From contig CATEYX010000203.1 in assembly GCA_949511925.1 (NCBI GenBank), positions 1-12,067 on the forward strand: 12,067 nt of DNA, read 5' to 3'. The notes beneath the pieces were generated by a model. It was not told the origin of the DNA. It did no database searches and was given only the letters and a program-made list of their open reading frames with translations. Positions 1 through 7,561 of this stretch are shown here, one piece after another (positions within the stretch are counted from its first letter, which is position 1; every line of letters starts with the position of its first letter). The DNA is from Cryomorphaceae bacterium (GTDB lineage: Bacteria; Bacteroidota; Bacteroidia; Flavobacteriales; BACL11). The translations under genes were made by a program, and so were the position numbers.

Positions 1-49
1 TAACATAATCTTACTTTTTACAAAACATTTTCTACATTCTATTTTTGTT

Positions 50-57
50 TATATTTG
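50..57 (+). promoter_or_regulatory. Bacteroidetes-type -7 promoter box (TATATTTG)
   Basis: The sequence TATATTTG fits the Bacteroidetes primary sigma factor -7 consensus TAnnTTTG exactly and lies 27 nt upstream of the ATG chosen for the DUF4199 gene. I see no clear TTG/TTTG -33 element at the usual distance, so the assignment rests on the -7 box and its position. It would drive the DUF4199-glycosyltransferase unit. Confidence 0.5.
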
Positions 58-84
58 CCAGGATTAATTTTAAAAGAAAATAAG

Positions 85-585
85 ATGGATACAAAGAAAT
101 TTGCAATGAACTATGGTGCTGTATTGGGTTTAGTTCTGGTTGCTATTGCAGTTATTATGTGGTCAGTAGGTGCTGATGACAAACAATCAATCATTCCTGC
201 GTTATTAAACAATGGTATCACAATTGCATTTATTTCCTATGCTATTATTCAGTATCGTGATATTAATAATAATGGTTTTATGTCTTATTCTGAATCTTTA
301 AAGTTAGGAACTACTGTCGCTTTTTTCTCATCTATTATCTTGGCTTTTTATCAATTTATATACATTTCCTATCTTGATCCTAATGCTTTAAGTGAAATAA
401 TGAGAATTACTGAGCAAGCTATGTTAGAATCAAATCCTGAAATTTCGGATGAAGAATTGGATATGGCTTTAGAAATGACTGGTAAGTTTATGCAACCACA
501 TTGGATGATGATAATGGGAATGTTAGGAGGTACTTTTATGGGTTTCCTTTATTCTTTAATTATTTCTATTTTTGTTAAAAAATAA
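85..585 (+). CDS. DUF4199 family inner-membrane protein
   Basis: This encodes a 166-residue integral membrane protein of unknown function. Hydrophobic segments lie at about residues 9-28, 35-56, 73-95 and 138-163. An acidic, soluble stretch (about 97-137) separates helices 3 and 4. The pattern of a Tyr-Arg-Asp turn followed by 'GFMSYSESLKLG' after helix 2 is typical of the Bacteroidetes DUF4199 family. I chose the ATG at 85 rather than the in-frame TTG at 55 because the TTG lies inside the TATATTTG promoter box and would add ten residues ahead of a normal-looking start. The gene sits 24 nt before a GT2 glycosyltransferase. From memory this pairing recurs in Bacteroidetes, so a role linked to the glycosyltransferase or its lipid substrate is possible but not shown. 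The family call is fairly sure; the function is unknown. Confidence 0.8.
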   Translation: MDTKKFAMNYGAVLGLVLVAIAVIMWSVGADDKQSIIPALLNNGITIAFISYAIIQYRDINNNGFMSYSESLKLGTTVAFFSSIILAFYQFIYISYLDPNALSEIMRITEQAMLESNPEISDEELDMALEMTGKFMQPHWMMIMGMLGGTFMGFLYSLIISIFVKK

Positions 586-609
586 GACCTAACTTTAATC
601 GCATAGTTT

Positions 610-1557
610 ATGAATATTAGTGTAGTAATCCCTTTATTTAATGAAGAAGAATCTTTGCCAGAATTATGCGCTTGGATTGATAAAGTAATGCAGAAGAATA
701 ACTTTACTTATGAAGTGCTTTTAATTGATGATGGTAGTAAGGATAAATCATGGGAAGTAGTAGAGCAAATTTCTGTTGAAAATACAAATATAAAAGGAAT
801 AAAATTCAGAAGAAATTACGGTAAGTCGGCTGCACTTAATGTTGGTTTCGCAAAAGCTAAAGGTGATGTAGTTATTACTATGGATGCTGATTTGCAAGAT
901 AGTCCTGAGGAAATCCCTACATTATATAATAAAATTGTTACTGAGGGTTTTGATTTAGTTTCAGGTTGGAAAGCCAAACGCTATGATCCTTTAACCAAAA
1001 CTATACCTACCAAACTCTTCAATTGGGCAGCTCGTAAGGCTTCAGGCATTTATTTGCATGACTTTAATTGTGGATTGAAATCCTATAAAAATACAGTTGT
1101 AAAATCAGTTGAGGTGCATGGTGAAATGCATAGATATATTCCAGTACTAGCTAAGTGGGCAGGTTTTTCTAATATTACAGAACAGGTAGTTGAACACCAA
1201 AGTCGTAAGTATGGTGTTACCAAATTTGGTATGGAGCGTTTTGTAAATGGTTTCTTGGACTTAATTACCATTACTTTTGTTTCTCGTTTTGGTAAAAAAC
1301 CTATGCACTTTTTTGGTGTGTTGGGTAGTTTAATGTTTATGATAGGTTTTAGTTTGTTTACTTATATTACAGGTGCTAAATTGTACGCTATGTTTTCCGC
1401 TATTCCCGCAAAAAATATTGCTGATATGTCAGGGTTTTACATTGCTTTAACTGCTATGGTTATTGGTGTGCAGTTGTTTTTAGCAGGATTTATTGCCGAG
1501 ATGGTTTCGCGTAATGCTTATGATAGAAACAACTATCAAGTAGAAAAAGAAGTTTAA
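610..1557 (+). CDS. GT2 family glycosyltransferase, polyprenyl-phosphate sugar transferase type (GtrB/DPM1-like)
   Basis: This encodes a 315-residue membrane-anchored glycosyltransferase, predicted to move a sugar from a nucleotide donor to a polyprenyl (bactoprenol) phosphate on the cytoplasmic face. The GT-A domain occupies about residues 1-225. It contains the N-terminal 'VVIPLFNEEESL' strand-loop, the IDDGS nucleotide-binding motif (39-43), and the metal-binding DADLQD motif (92-97). It also has 'FNCGLKSYK' (152-160) and a basic 'HQSRKYGVTKFG' segment (196-207) typical of the DPM1/GtrB/ArnC branch. Two C-terminal hydrophobic segments, about 233-262 and 275-300, give the membrane anchor expected for GtrB-like enzymes. 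Length and motifs are complete. It lies between the DUF4199 gene (24 nt) and a second glycosyltransferase (3 nt). Sugar and acceptor cannot be read from sequence, so no gene symbol is given. Confidence 0.9.
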   Translation: MNISVVIPLFNEEESLPELCAWIDKVMQKNNFTYEVLLIDDGSKDKSWEVVEQISVENTNIKGIKFRRNYGKSAALNVGFAKAKGDVVITMDADLQDSPEEIPTLYNKIVTEGFDLVSGWKAKRYDPLTKTIPTKLFNWAARKASGIYLHDFNCGLKSYKNTVVKSVEVHGEMHRYIPVLAKWAGFSNITEQVVEHQSRKYGVTKFGMERFVNGFLDLITITFVSRFGKKPMHFFGVLGSLMFMIGFSLFTYITGAKLYAMFSAIPAKNIADMSGFYIALTAMVIGVQLFLAGFIAEMVSRNAYDRNNYQVEKEV

Positions 1558-1560
1558 ATT

Positions 1561-2700
1561 TTGAGTAATAAAAAAGTAATTATTATTGGCCCTGCTTTTC
1601 CTTTTAGAGGGGGTATAGCCAATTTTAATAATGCTTTAGCACAAGAATATCATAATAGAGGAGATCAGGTTACTCTCTATTCTTTCACCCTTCAATATCC
1701 AGGTTTTTTATTTCCTGGAACTACACAATACGAAAGTGGAGAAGCTCCCAAAAACTTAAAAATAAAAACACTTATCAATTCGGTTAATCCATTTAACTGG
1801 GTGACTGTTGCTCGTAAAATAAATAAGGAACAGCCCAATTATGTTATTATAAGATATTGGTTGCCTTTTATGGCGCCTTGTTTGGGTTCTATTGCTCGTT
1901 TACTTAATAAGAAAATAAAAATTATTGCTATTACAGACAATGTTATTCCACATGAGAAGAGAATTGGAGATACTTTGTTTACTCGCTATTTTGTAAAAAG
2001 TTGTGATGCCTTTTTGTCACTCTCAGCATCAGTGCTGGACGACCTTTCTAAATTTACAGATTCTAGTTTTAAAAAGTTTATTCCACATCCTATTTATGAT
2101 GTTTTTGGGGATGCAATTCCTAAAGAAAAAGCCTTAGAAAACTTAGGGCTAAAGCCTAAGGATAAACATTTGTTATTTTTTGGTTTTGTGCGAAAGTATA
2201 AGGGCTTGGATTTAATGTTACAAGCAATGGCAGATAGTCGTGTAATTGACTTAGGAATAAAATTAATTATTGCAGGGGAATTTTATGATGATAAAACTGA
2301 ATATACTGATATGATTGATGATTTAGGAATTGCAGAAAATATCATCATGAATAGTGATTTTATTCCTGCTGATAAAGTTAGAAATTATTTTTGTGCTGCT
2401 GATATGATTACTCAAACCTATCGTACAGCAACCCAAAGTGGTGTTACTCAAATTGCTTATTCTTTTGATAGACCAATGTTGGTGACTGATGTTGGTGGTT
2501 TGGCTGAAATTGTTCCCAATAATAAGGTGGGATATGTCACTTCTCAAAATCCTACTGAAATTGCAGATGCAATAATTGACTTTTATGCAAACAATAAAGA
2601 AGAAGAGTTTTCAGTTAATGCTAGGTTAGAAAAGAAAAGATTTAGCTGGAAATTCTTTGTTGAGGGACTAGATGAATTAATGAATTCAGTAAAGAATTAA
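1561..2700 (+). CDS. GT-B fold glycosyltransferase, GT4-like, with divergent EX7E motif (TTG start)
   Basis: This encodes a 379-residue glycosyltransferase with a GT-B layout. The N-terminal Rossmann domain opens with 'VIIIGPAFPFRGGIANF', where the Gly-Gly loop (17-18) binds the acceptor or phosphate. The C-terminal donor domain shows 'FGFVRKYKGLDLML' (207-220), with the expected basic residues, and 'VTDVGGLAEIV' (308-318), the usual sugar-nucleotide loop. Aligned to GT4 enzymes, the two glutamates of the EX7E motif fall on Ala290 and Ile298, so both are absent and the segment is Gln/Thr-rich instead. The TTG at 1561 is used because no in-frame ATG precedes the first conserved strand; it lies 3 nt after the GT2 stop. 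It is about the size of BshA, but its N-terminus does not resemble BshA. Donor and acceptor are unknown. Confidence 0.85.
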   Translation: MSNKKVIIIGPAFPFRGGIANFNNALAQEYHNRGDQVTLYSFTLQYPGFLFPGTTQYESGEAPKNLKIKTLINSVNPFNWVTVARKINKEQPNYVIIRYWLPFMAPCLGSIARLLNKKIKIIAITDNVIPHEKRIGDTLFTRYFVKSCDAFLSLSASVLDDLSKFTDSSFKKFIPHPIYDVFGDAIPKEKALENLGLKPKDKHLLFFGFVRKYKGLDLMLQAMADSRVIDLGIKLIIAGEFYDDKTEYTDMIDDLGIAENIIMNSDFIPADKVRNYFCAADMITQTYRTATQSGVTQIAYSFDRPMLVTDVGGLAEIVPNNKVGYVTSQNPTEIADAIIDFYANNKEEEFSVNARLEKKRFSWKFFVEGLDELMNSVKN

Positions 2701-2716
2701 TCATTTCTTTTTACCC

Positions 2717-2724
2717 TATATTTG
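2717..2724 (+). promoter_or_regulatory. Bacteroidetes-type -7 promoter box (TATATTTG)
   Basis: This is a second exact TATATTTG, followed by C as in the copy at 50-57. It lies in the 38-nt gap between the glycosyltransferase stop and the MORN-variant gene, 14 nt before its ATG, which implies a very short 5' leader. No convincing -33 TTG element is visible. It would serve the whole run from the MORN-variant gene through mnmA, bshC, guaA and the LysM gene, and it marks a transcription-unit boundary at about 2700. Confidence 0.5.
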
Positions 2725-2738
2725 CAAAAAATAATTTC

Positions 2739-3395
2739 ATGAAAAAATTACTTTTATTTTTAATGTTTATTCCTTTCTTAGGTTTTACTCAAATTATTAA
2801 TGAAGTTGATGCAAATGGTTTAAAACAAGGTGTTTGGAAAAAAACTTTTGACAATGGTAACTTGCGTTACAATGGGCAGTTTAAGAATAATAATCCTGAG
2901 GGAATTTTCATGTATTATTATGATTCTGGTGAGTTGCAAGCTGAAAAAAAGTTTTTTCATTCAGGGTTAGCAGCAGCAACTCATATTTTCTATAAAAATG
3001 GAAAGCTTAAGGCAGCAGGAATTTATGTGAATGAACTAAAGGACAGTACTTGGAATTATTTCAGCGTTGATAGTGTGCTAATGATGAGTGAGCAGTATCA
3101 AAAAGGAAAATTAAATGGGGTAACAAAAACGTATTACTACACAGGTGAGTTGTATGAAATTAAAAATTGGACTCAAGGAGTAGAAAATGGTTCTTGGATT
3201 CAATATTTTATTAATGGTGAAACTAAAATGGATATCTTAATTAATCATGGTGTTAGGGAAGGTAAGGTAGTGTATTATTTTCCTAGTGGAAAGGTGTATT
3301 ATAATGGATCTTATCTTGCTGATGATAAATCAGGTATTTGGGAATATTTTACCGAAGAAGGAGTCAATGACACAATAATAAATTACAATGAGTAA
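2739..3395 (+). CDS. Secreted MORN-variant repeat protein (YwqK-like)
   Basis: This encodes a 218-residue exported protein. Residues 1-18 form a signal peptide (Lys-Lys, then a Leu/Phe-rich core ending in 'GFTQ') with no lipobox cysteine. The rest is about eight imperfect repeats of roughly 23 residues with the pattern G-x-W-x-x-Y/F-x-x-x-G-x-L/K-x-x-x-x-x-Y/F, for example around 'NGLKQGVWKKTFDNGNLRY' (26-44) and 'SGIWEYFTEEG' (198-208). These are MORN_2 (toxin-antitoxin YwqK-type) repeats, which are common in secreted Bacteroidetes proteins of unknown role. The name 'antitoxin' carried by related entries is not supported here: there is no toxin gene nearby and the protein is exported. Its last 8 nt overlap the start of mnmA. 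Confidence 0.82.
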   Translation: MKKLLLFLMFIPFLGFTQIINEVDANGLKQGVWKKTFDNGNLRYNGQFKNNNPEGIFMYYYDSGELQAEKKFFHSGLAAATHIFYKNGKLKAAGIYVNELKDSTWNYFSVDSVLMMSEQYQKGKLNGVTKTYYYTGELYEIKNWTQGVENGSWIQYFINGETKMDILINHGVREGKVVYYFPSGKVYYNGSYLADDKSGIWEYFTEEGVNDTIINYNE

Positions 3396-4476
3396 AGGAA
3401 GAGTTTTAATGGCAATGAGTGGTGGTATTGATAGTACTATGGCATCTTTATTATTACATGAACAAGGGTATGAGGTTATTGGTTTAACCATGAAAACTTG
3501 GGATTATGAGAGTTCAGGTGGTAATAAAAAAGAGACAGGTTGTTGTAGTTTGGATTCTATAAATGATGCACGTCAATTGGCTGTTGATTGTGGTTTCCCA
3601 CATACTATTCTAGATATCCGTGATGAGTTTAAGGGATTTATTATTGACAATTTTGTTGATGAATATATTGCTGGTCGTACTCCAAATCCTTGTGTGTTAT
3701 GTAATACACACATAAAATGGGAAGCTTTATTAAAGCGTGCGGATATGTTAAATTGTGAGTTTATAGCAACAGGACATTATGCTCAGGTTCGTAAAGTTGA
3801 AGAGCGTTTTGTTGTGTCGAAAGGTTTGGATGAAAGTAAAGATCAATCCTATGTACTTTGGGGGGTTACTCAAGAATGTTTGAAAAGAACAATTTTCCCA
3901 ATGGGAGAGTATCATAAAAAGGATATAAAGCAAATGGCCTTGGATAGAGGTTATAAAGCTTTAGCTGAAAAGAATGAGAGTTATGAAATTTGCTTTATTC
4001 CTGATAATGATTATAGAGGTTTCTTAAAAAGAAGGGTAGAAGGGTTAGAGGAAAAAGTAAAGGGAGGTAATTTTATTACTACTGACGGCCATATTGTTGG
4101 TACGCATGATGGATATCCTTTTTACACTATTGGACAAAGAAAAATTGGAGTTTCCCTAGGTCCTAATCCTACTTATGTTATTGGGATAAATCCTGAAGAT
4201 AACACAGTGGTTGTCGGTATGAAAGAGGACTTGCAAGAACAAGAAATGTTTATTAGAAATGTAAATTACCTCAAGTATGCTAAAATTGAAGATGGAATGC
4301 AATGTTTAGTGAAAGTGCGGTATAAACATAAAGGCGAAATGGCTACTATTACTAATGATGGCGAAAACTTGAAAGTACTATTTCATAAAAAAGTTGGAGG
4401 TATAGCTCCTGGACAATCGGCTGCAATTTATGAAGGAGACGATTTAATTGCTGGAGGCTTTATTATAAAAAAATAA
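3388..4476 (+). CDS. mnmA: tRNA-specific 2-thiouridylase MnmA
   Basis: This 362-residue enzyme adds the 2-thio group to U34 of the Lys, Glu and Gln tRNAs, using ATP and a relayed persulfide sulfur in the cytoplasm. The PP-loop ATP-binding motif SGGIDS is at residues 11-16. The catalytic nucleophile lies in 'PNPCVLCN' (Cys102; Cys105 is the second cysteine of the motif). The persulfide-carrying cysteine is Cys202 in 'YEICFIPD'. 'GHYAQV' (129-134), 'KDQSYVLWG' (151-159) and 'YTIGQRKG'-like 'YTIGQRKIG' (246-254) are also family hallmarks. The additional 'TGCCS' (50-54) is, from memory, common in Bacteroidetes MnmA. Length is normal for the family. The ATG overlaps the 3' end of the MORN-variant gene, consistent with coupled translation. 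bshC follows after 3 nt. Confidence 0.97.
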   Translation: MSKGRVLMAMSGGIDSTMASLLLHEQGYEVIGLTMKTWDYESSGGNKKETGCCSLDSINDARQLAVDCGFPHTILDIRDEFKGFIIDNFVDEYIAGRTPNPCVLCNTHIKWEALLKRADMLNCEFIATGHYAQVRKVEERFVVSKGLDESKDQSYVLWGVTQECLKRTIFPMGEYHKKDIKQMALDRGYKALAEKNESYEICFIPDNDYRGFLKRRVEGLEEKVKGGNFITTDGHIVGTHDGYPFYTIGQRKIGVSLGPNPTYVIGINPEDNTVVVGMKEDLQEQEMFIRNVNYLKYAKIEDGMQCLVKVRYKHKGEMATITNDGENLKVLFHKKVGGIAPGQSAAIYEGDDLIAGGFIIKK

Positions 4477-4479
4477 ATT

Positions 4480-6021
4480 TTGAAGGTCTCTGAAATCTCA
4501 TATCAAGAAACTAATAAATTTTCTAATCTTGTCCTTGATTACCTCAAAAAGGATGAGAAATTAGAACCCTTTGTTAATCACTTTCCTACATTAGAAAATT
4601 TTGAAAAACAAATTACTGAAAAGAAAACTCATTCTATAGATAGAGTAGTTTTGTTTGATGTTTTAAGTAAGCAAAATGCAAGTTTATCTCTTTCTGGAAA
4701 ATCAAAATTAAATATTGAAAGCTTAAAAGAGAATTCTACTTTTACAGTAACAACAGGACATCAACTCTGCTTATTCACTGGCCCGCTTTATTTTATTTAC
4801 AAGATAATTTCTACTATTAATCTGGCAGAACAGTTAGAAGAAAAATATCCTAATAATAAGTTTGTGCCTGTTTTTTGGATGGCAACTGAGGATCATGACT
4901 TTCAGGAGATTAATCATATTCATCTTTTTGGTAAAAAAATAGCTTGGGACAGTAAGCAAAGTGGTGCTGTTGGAAGAATGAATTTAGATGGTTTTGAAAG
5001 TCTCTTAACCGAATTGAAATCAGTTTTAGGAACTTCAGAAAATGCAGATAAATTAATTTCTCTTTTTGAAAAATCATATTTAAATCTTGATAAATTGGCT
5101 GATGCTACTCGGTATTTGATAAACGATTTGTTTGGTAAGTATGGGTTAGTTATTTTAGATGGAGATGATAAGAGACTGAAAGAACAATTTATTTCTACTA
5201 TTAAAAAAGATGTTTTAGAGCAAGGTTTTCAAAAACCCATAACTAAATGCAGTGCAGATTTAGCATCTAAATATAAAGCTCAAGCCTATGTTCGTCCTAT
5301 CAATTTTTTCAAACTATCAGAAGGGAAAAGAGAATTAATTAAAAGAGAAATTACTGAAAAGGAAATAGAAAATAATCCTGATAGTTTTAGCCCAAATGTA
5401 TTGTTACGACCACTTTATCAGGAAACTATTTTGCCAAATATTGCATATATTGGAGGTGGGGCTGAGGTTGCTTACTGGATGCAGTTAAAAACTGCTTTTG
5501 TGCAGGAAAATATTCCTTTCCCAATTTTGATGTTAAGAAATTCTGTCTTATTTATGGATGATAAACAGAATCAAAAACGACATGCTTTAGGCTTTACACT
5601 TAATGATTTGTTTTTGGATGAACATCAATTGCAAAAAATGTTTGTGCTAAATCAAAATGATACTGCTGTATCCTTAAAGGATGAAATGGATGCTGTTGAA
5701 AATATATATGCATCAATTACTGCAAAAACTACTGATGTAGGGCTTCAGAATAGCATAAATTCCCAACAACAAAAACAGTTAAAATCTTTTAAGCAATTGG
5801 AAGAAAAATTATTAAGATTAGCTAAGCAAAAAAATGAAAGTTCTTTAAATCAGATAAGTAAAATAAAACAACAGTTGTTTCCTGATAATAGTTTGCAGGA
5901 ACGCTATGATAATTTCATTCTGTTTTATTTAAAAAATGGGGATAACTTTATTGAAATATTAAAAGAGAATTTAAATCCGCTAAACCCTAATTTCGTAGTT
6001 TTGAATCCTAAAATAAAATAG
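4480..6021 (+). CDS. bshC: Putative cysteine ligase BshC, bacillithiol biosynthesis (TTG start)
   Basis: This 513-residue protein is the enzyme assigned to the last step of bacillithiol synthesis, joining cysteine to glucosamine-malate. Family signatures are clear: 'TTGHQ' (91-95) followed by 'LFTGPLYFIYKIISTI', 'FWMATEDHDFQEI' (132-144), 'GAVGRM' (162-167) and 'YIGGGAEVAYWMQLK' (323-337). A long helical, Gln/Lys/Glu-rich segment at about 395-465 fits the coiled coil of the BshC structure. Length is close to the Bacteroidetes and Bacillus proteins. The TTG at 4480 is supported because the N-terminus 'MKVSEISYQETNKFSNLVLDYL' already matches the family opening and no ATG occurs before the conserved core. 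It lies 3 nt after mnmA and 4 nt before guaA. BshA and BshB are not in the window. Confidence 0.95.
   Translation: MKVSEISYQETNKFSNLVLDYLKKDEKLEPFVNHFPTLENFEKQITEKKTHSIDRVVLFDVLSKQNASLSLSGKSKLNIESLKENSTFTVTTGHQLCLFTGPLYFIYKIISTINLAEQLEEKYPNNKFVPVFWMATEDHDFQEINHIHLFGKKIAWDSKQSGAVGRMNLDGFESLLTELKSVLGTSENADKLISLFEKSYLNLDKLADATRYLINDLFGKYGLVILDGDDKRLKEQFISTIKKDVLEQGFQKPITKCSADLASKYKAQAYVRPINFFKLSEGKRELIKREITEKEIENNPDSFSPNVLLRPLYQETILPNIAYIGGGAEVAYWMQLKTAFVQENIPFPILMLRNSVLFMDDKQNQKRHALGFTLNDLFLDEHQLQKMFVLNQNDTAVSLKDEMDAVENIYASITAKTTDVGLQNSINSQQQKQLKSFKQLEEKLLRLAKQKNESSLNQISKIKQQLFPDNSLQERYDNFILFYLKNGDNFIEILKENLNPLNPNFVVLNPKIK
5996..6003 (+). promoter_or_regulatory. Possible internal -7 promoter box for guaA
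   Basis: TAGTTTTG fits TAnnTTTG exactly, but it lies inside the last codons of bshC, 22 nt upstream of the guaA ATG. No -33 TTG is seen at the right distance, and an eight-base degenerate motif is easily found by chance in AT-rich DNA. It is plausible as an internal promoter only because of its position. Confidence 0.25.
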
Positions 6022-6025
6022 TTAA

Positions 6026-7561
6026 ATGGAGCACGAAAAAATATTAATATTAGACTTTGGTTCGCAATATACACAACTTATTGCTAGAAGAGTAAGAGAG
6101 TTAAACATCTACTCCGAGATACATCCTTACAATAAGATGCCTGAGATTGATGGTAGTTGGAAGGCTGTTATTTTGTCAGGTTCTCCGCATTCTGTTCGTG
6201 AAGAAAATGCTCCTATTGCTGATTTGTCAGCAATAAAAGGAAAGTTGCCCTTGCTAGGAATTTGTTATGGAGCTCAACATTTAGCACATGAATTTGGAGG
6301 AGAGGTATTACCTTCAAATACTAGAGAATATGGTAGAGCCAACTTATCTTTTGTGGATACTGAGAATGAATTAATGAAAGGTGTTCCTAATGATTCACAA
6401 GTATGGATGAGTCATGGAGATACAATTGCTACTATTCCTGATAATTATAAAGTTATTGCTTCAACTAATGATGTGAAAGTTGCGGCTTACCATATTGAAG
6501 GTGAACAGACTTATGCTTTGCAATTTCATCCTGAAGTGTATCACTCTAAGGATGGAGCAACCATTTTGCAGAATTTTTTAGTTGATATTTGTGGTTTTCA
6601 ACAAGATTGGACTCCAGCGTTATTTGTTGAAGAAACTGTTGCTGATTTAAAACAAAAAATAGGAAATGATAAAGTTGTTTTAGGCCTTTCTGGTGGTGTG
6701 GATTCTAGTGTTGCGGGAGTGCTTTTAAATAAAGCAATAGGAGAGAATCTATATTGTATTTTTGTAGATAATGGATTGTTACGAAAGGGAGAGTTTGAAA
6801 GTGTTCTGGAGCAATACAAAGGAATGGGCTTAAATGTAAAAGGAATAAATGCGAAAGACCGTTTTTATGATGTTTTATCTGGAGTGTCAGATCCTGAGAA
6901 AAAACGTAAAGCAATTGGGTCAATGTTTATCGATGTGTTTGATGATGAATCAAATCAACTAGAGAACGTAAAGTGGTTAGCACAAGGAACAATTTATCCT
7001 GATGTAATTGAGTCGGTTTCAGCAACAGGAGGTCCTTCACAAACTATTAAATCTCATCATAATGTAGGTGGTTTACCTGATTATATGAAACTTAAAATTG
7101 TTGAGCCTTTGAATACTTTGTTTAAGGATGAAGTACGGAGAATTGGAAAGTCTATGGGGATTGATAAGGAATTATTAGGAAGACATCCTTTTCCAGGACC
7201 TGGTTTAGCAATTCGTATTTTAGGAGATATTACTGCTGAAAAAGTAAATATATTACAAGAAGTGGATCATATTTTTATTTCTTCATTAAGAACTGCTGGA
7301 TTGTATGATAAAGTATGGCAAGCAGGAGCAATTTTCTTGCCCGTTCAATCAGTTGGAGTAATGGGAGATGAGCGTACTTATGAATATGCAGTTGCTCTAA
7401 GAGCAGTAGAATCAACTGATGGAATGACAGCTGACTGGGTGCATTTACCGTATGAGTTCTTGGCAAAAGTATCCAATGATATTATTAATAAAGTAAAGGG
7501 AATTAATCGTGTGGTTTATGATATTTCATCAAAACCACCAGCTACTATTGAATGGGAATAA
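6026..7561 (+). CDS. guaA: GMP synthase, glutamine-hydrolysing
   Basis: This 511-residue two-domain enzyme converts XMP to GMP using ATP and glutamine-derived ammonia, the last step of de novo guanine nucleotide synthesis. The class I glutamine amidotransferase domain (about 1-190) has the nucleophile Cys80 in 'LLGICYGAQHLAH' and the His168/Glu170 pair in 'LQFHPEVYHS'. The ATP pyrophosphatase domain carries the PP-loop SGGVDSS (222-228), then 'GRHPFPGPGLAIRILGD' (385-401). The C-terminal dimerisation domain ends with the canonical 'SSKPPATIEWE'. All catalytic residues I can check are present and the length is normal. The gene starts 4 nt after bshC and its last 10 nt overlap the following LysM gene. 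Confidence 0.98.
   Translation: MEHEKILILDFGSQYTQLIARRVRELNIYSEIHPYNKMPEIDGSWKAVILSGSPHSVREENAPIADLSAIKGKLPLLGICYGAQHLAHEFGGEVLPSNTREYGRANLSFVDTENELMKGVPNDSQVWMSHGDTIATIPDNYKVIASTNDVKVAAYHIEGEQTYALQFHPEVYHSKDGATILQNFLVDICGFQQDWTPALFVEETVADLKQKIGNDKVVLGLSGGVDSSVAGVLLNKAIGENLYCIFVDNGLLRKGEFESVLEQYKGMGLNVKGINAKDRFYDVLSGVSDPEKKRKAIGSMFIDVFDDESNQLENVKWLAQGTIYPDVIESVSATGGPSQTIKSHHNVGGLPDYMKLKIVEPLNTLFKDEVRRIGKSMGIDKELLGRHPFPGPGLAIRILGDITAEKVNILQEVDHIFISSLRTAGLYDKVWQAGAIFLPVQSVGVMGDERTYEYAVALRAVESTDGMTADWVHLPYEFLAKVSNDIINKVKGINRVVYDISSKPPATIEWE

Noticed and set aside
55..84. Upstream TTG start for the DUF4199 protein
   Set aside because: The TTG is part of the TATATTTG promoter box, and the ten extra residues do not look like family sequence; ATG at 85 is a better start.
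590..597. Promoter box TAACTTTA before the GT2 gene
   Set aside because: It lacks the final G of TAnnTTTG and has only a 15-nt spacer to the nearest TTG; co-transcription with the DUF4199 gene is simpler.
1561..2700. GT4-like gene as BshA, partner of bshC in bacillithiol synthesis
   Set aside because: The length is right, but the N-terminus (GPAFPFRGGIANF) and the donor-site segment do not resemble BshA, and it sits in a different transcription unit with a GT2 enzyme.
2690..2715. Terminator hairpin after the GT4-like gene
   Set aside because: Only an AT-rich stem with a bulge (AAAGAA/TTCTTT) can be drawn, and the pairing is too weak to call; the following TATATTTG box is the stronger boundary evidence.
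6022..6025. Guanine riboswitch controlling guaA
   Set aside because: There are only 4 nt between bshC and guaA, leaving no room for an aptamer.
6598..6923. Reverse-strand open frames within guaA and other genes
   Set aside because: They lie wholly inside well-supported + strand genes, have low-complexity or unlikely protein sequence, and carry no recognisable motif.
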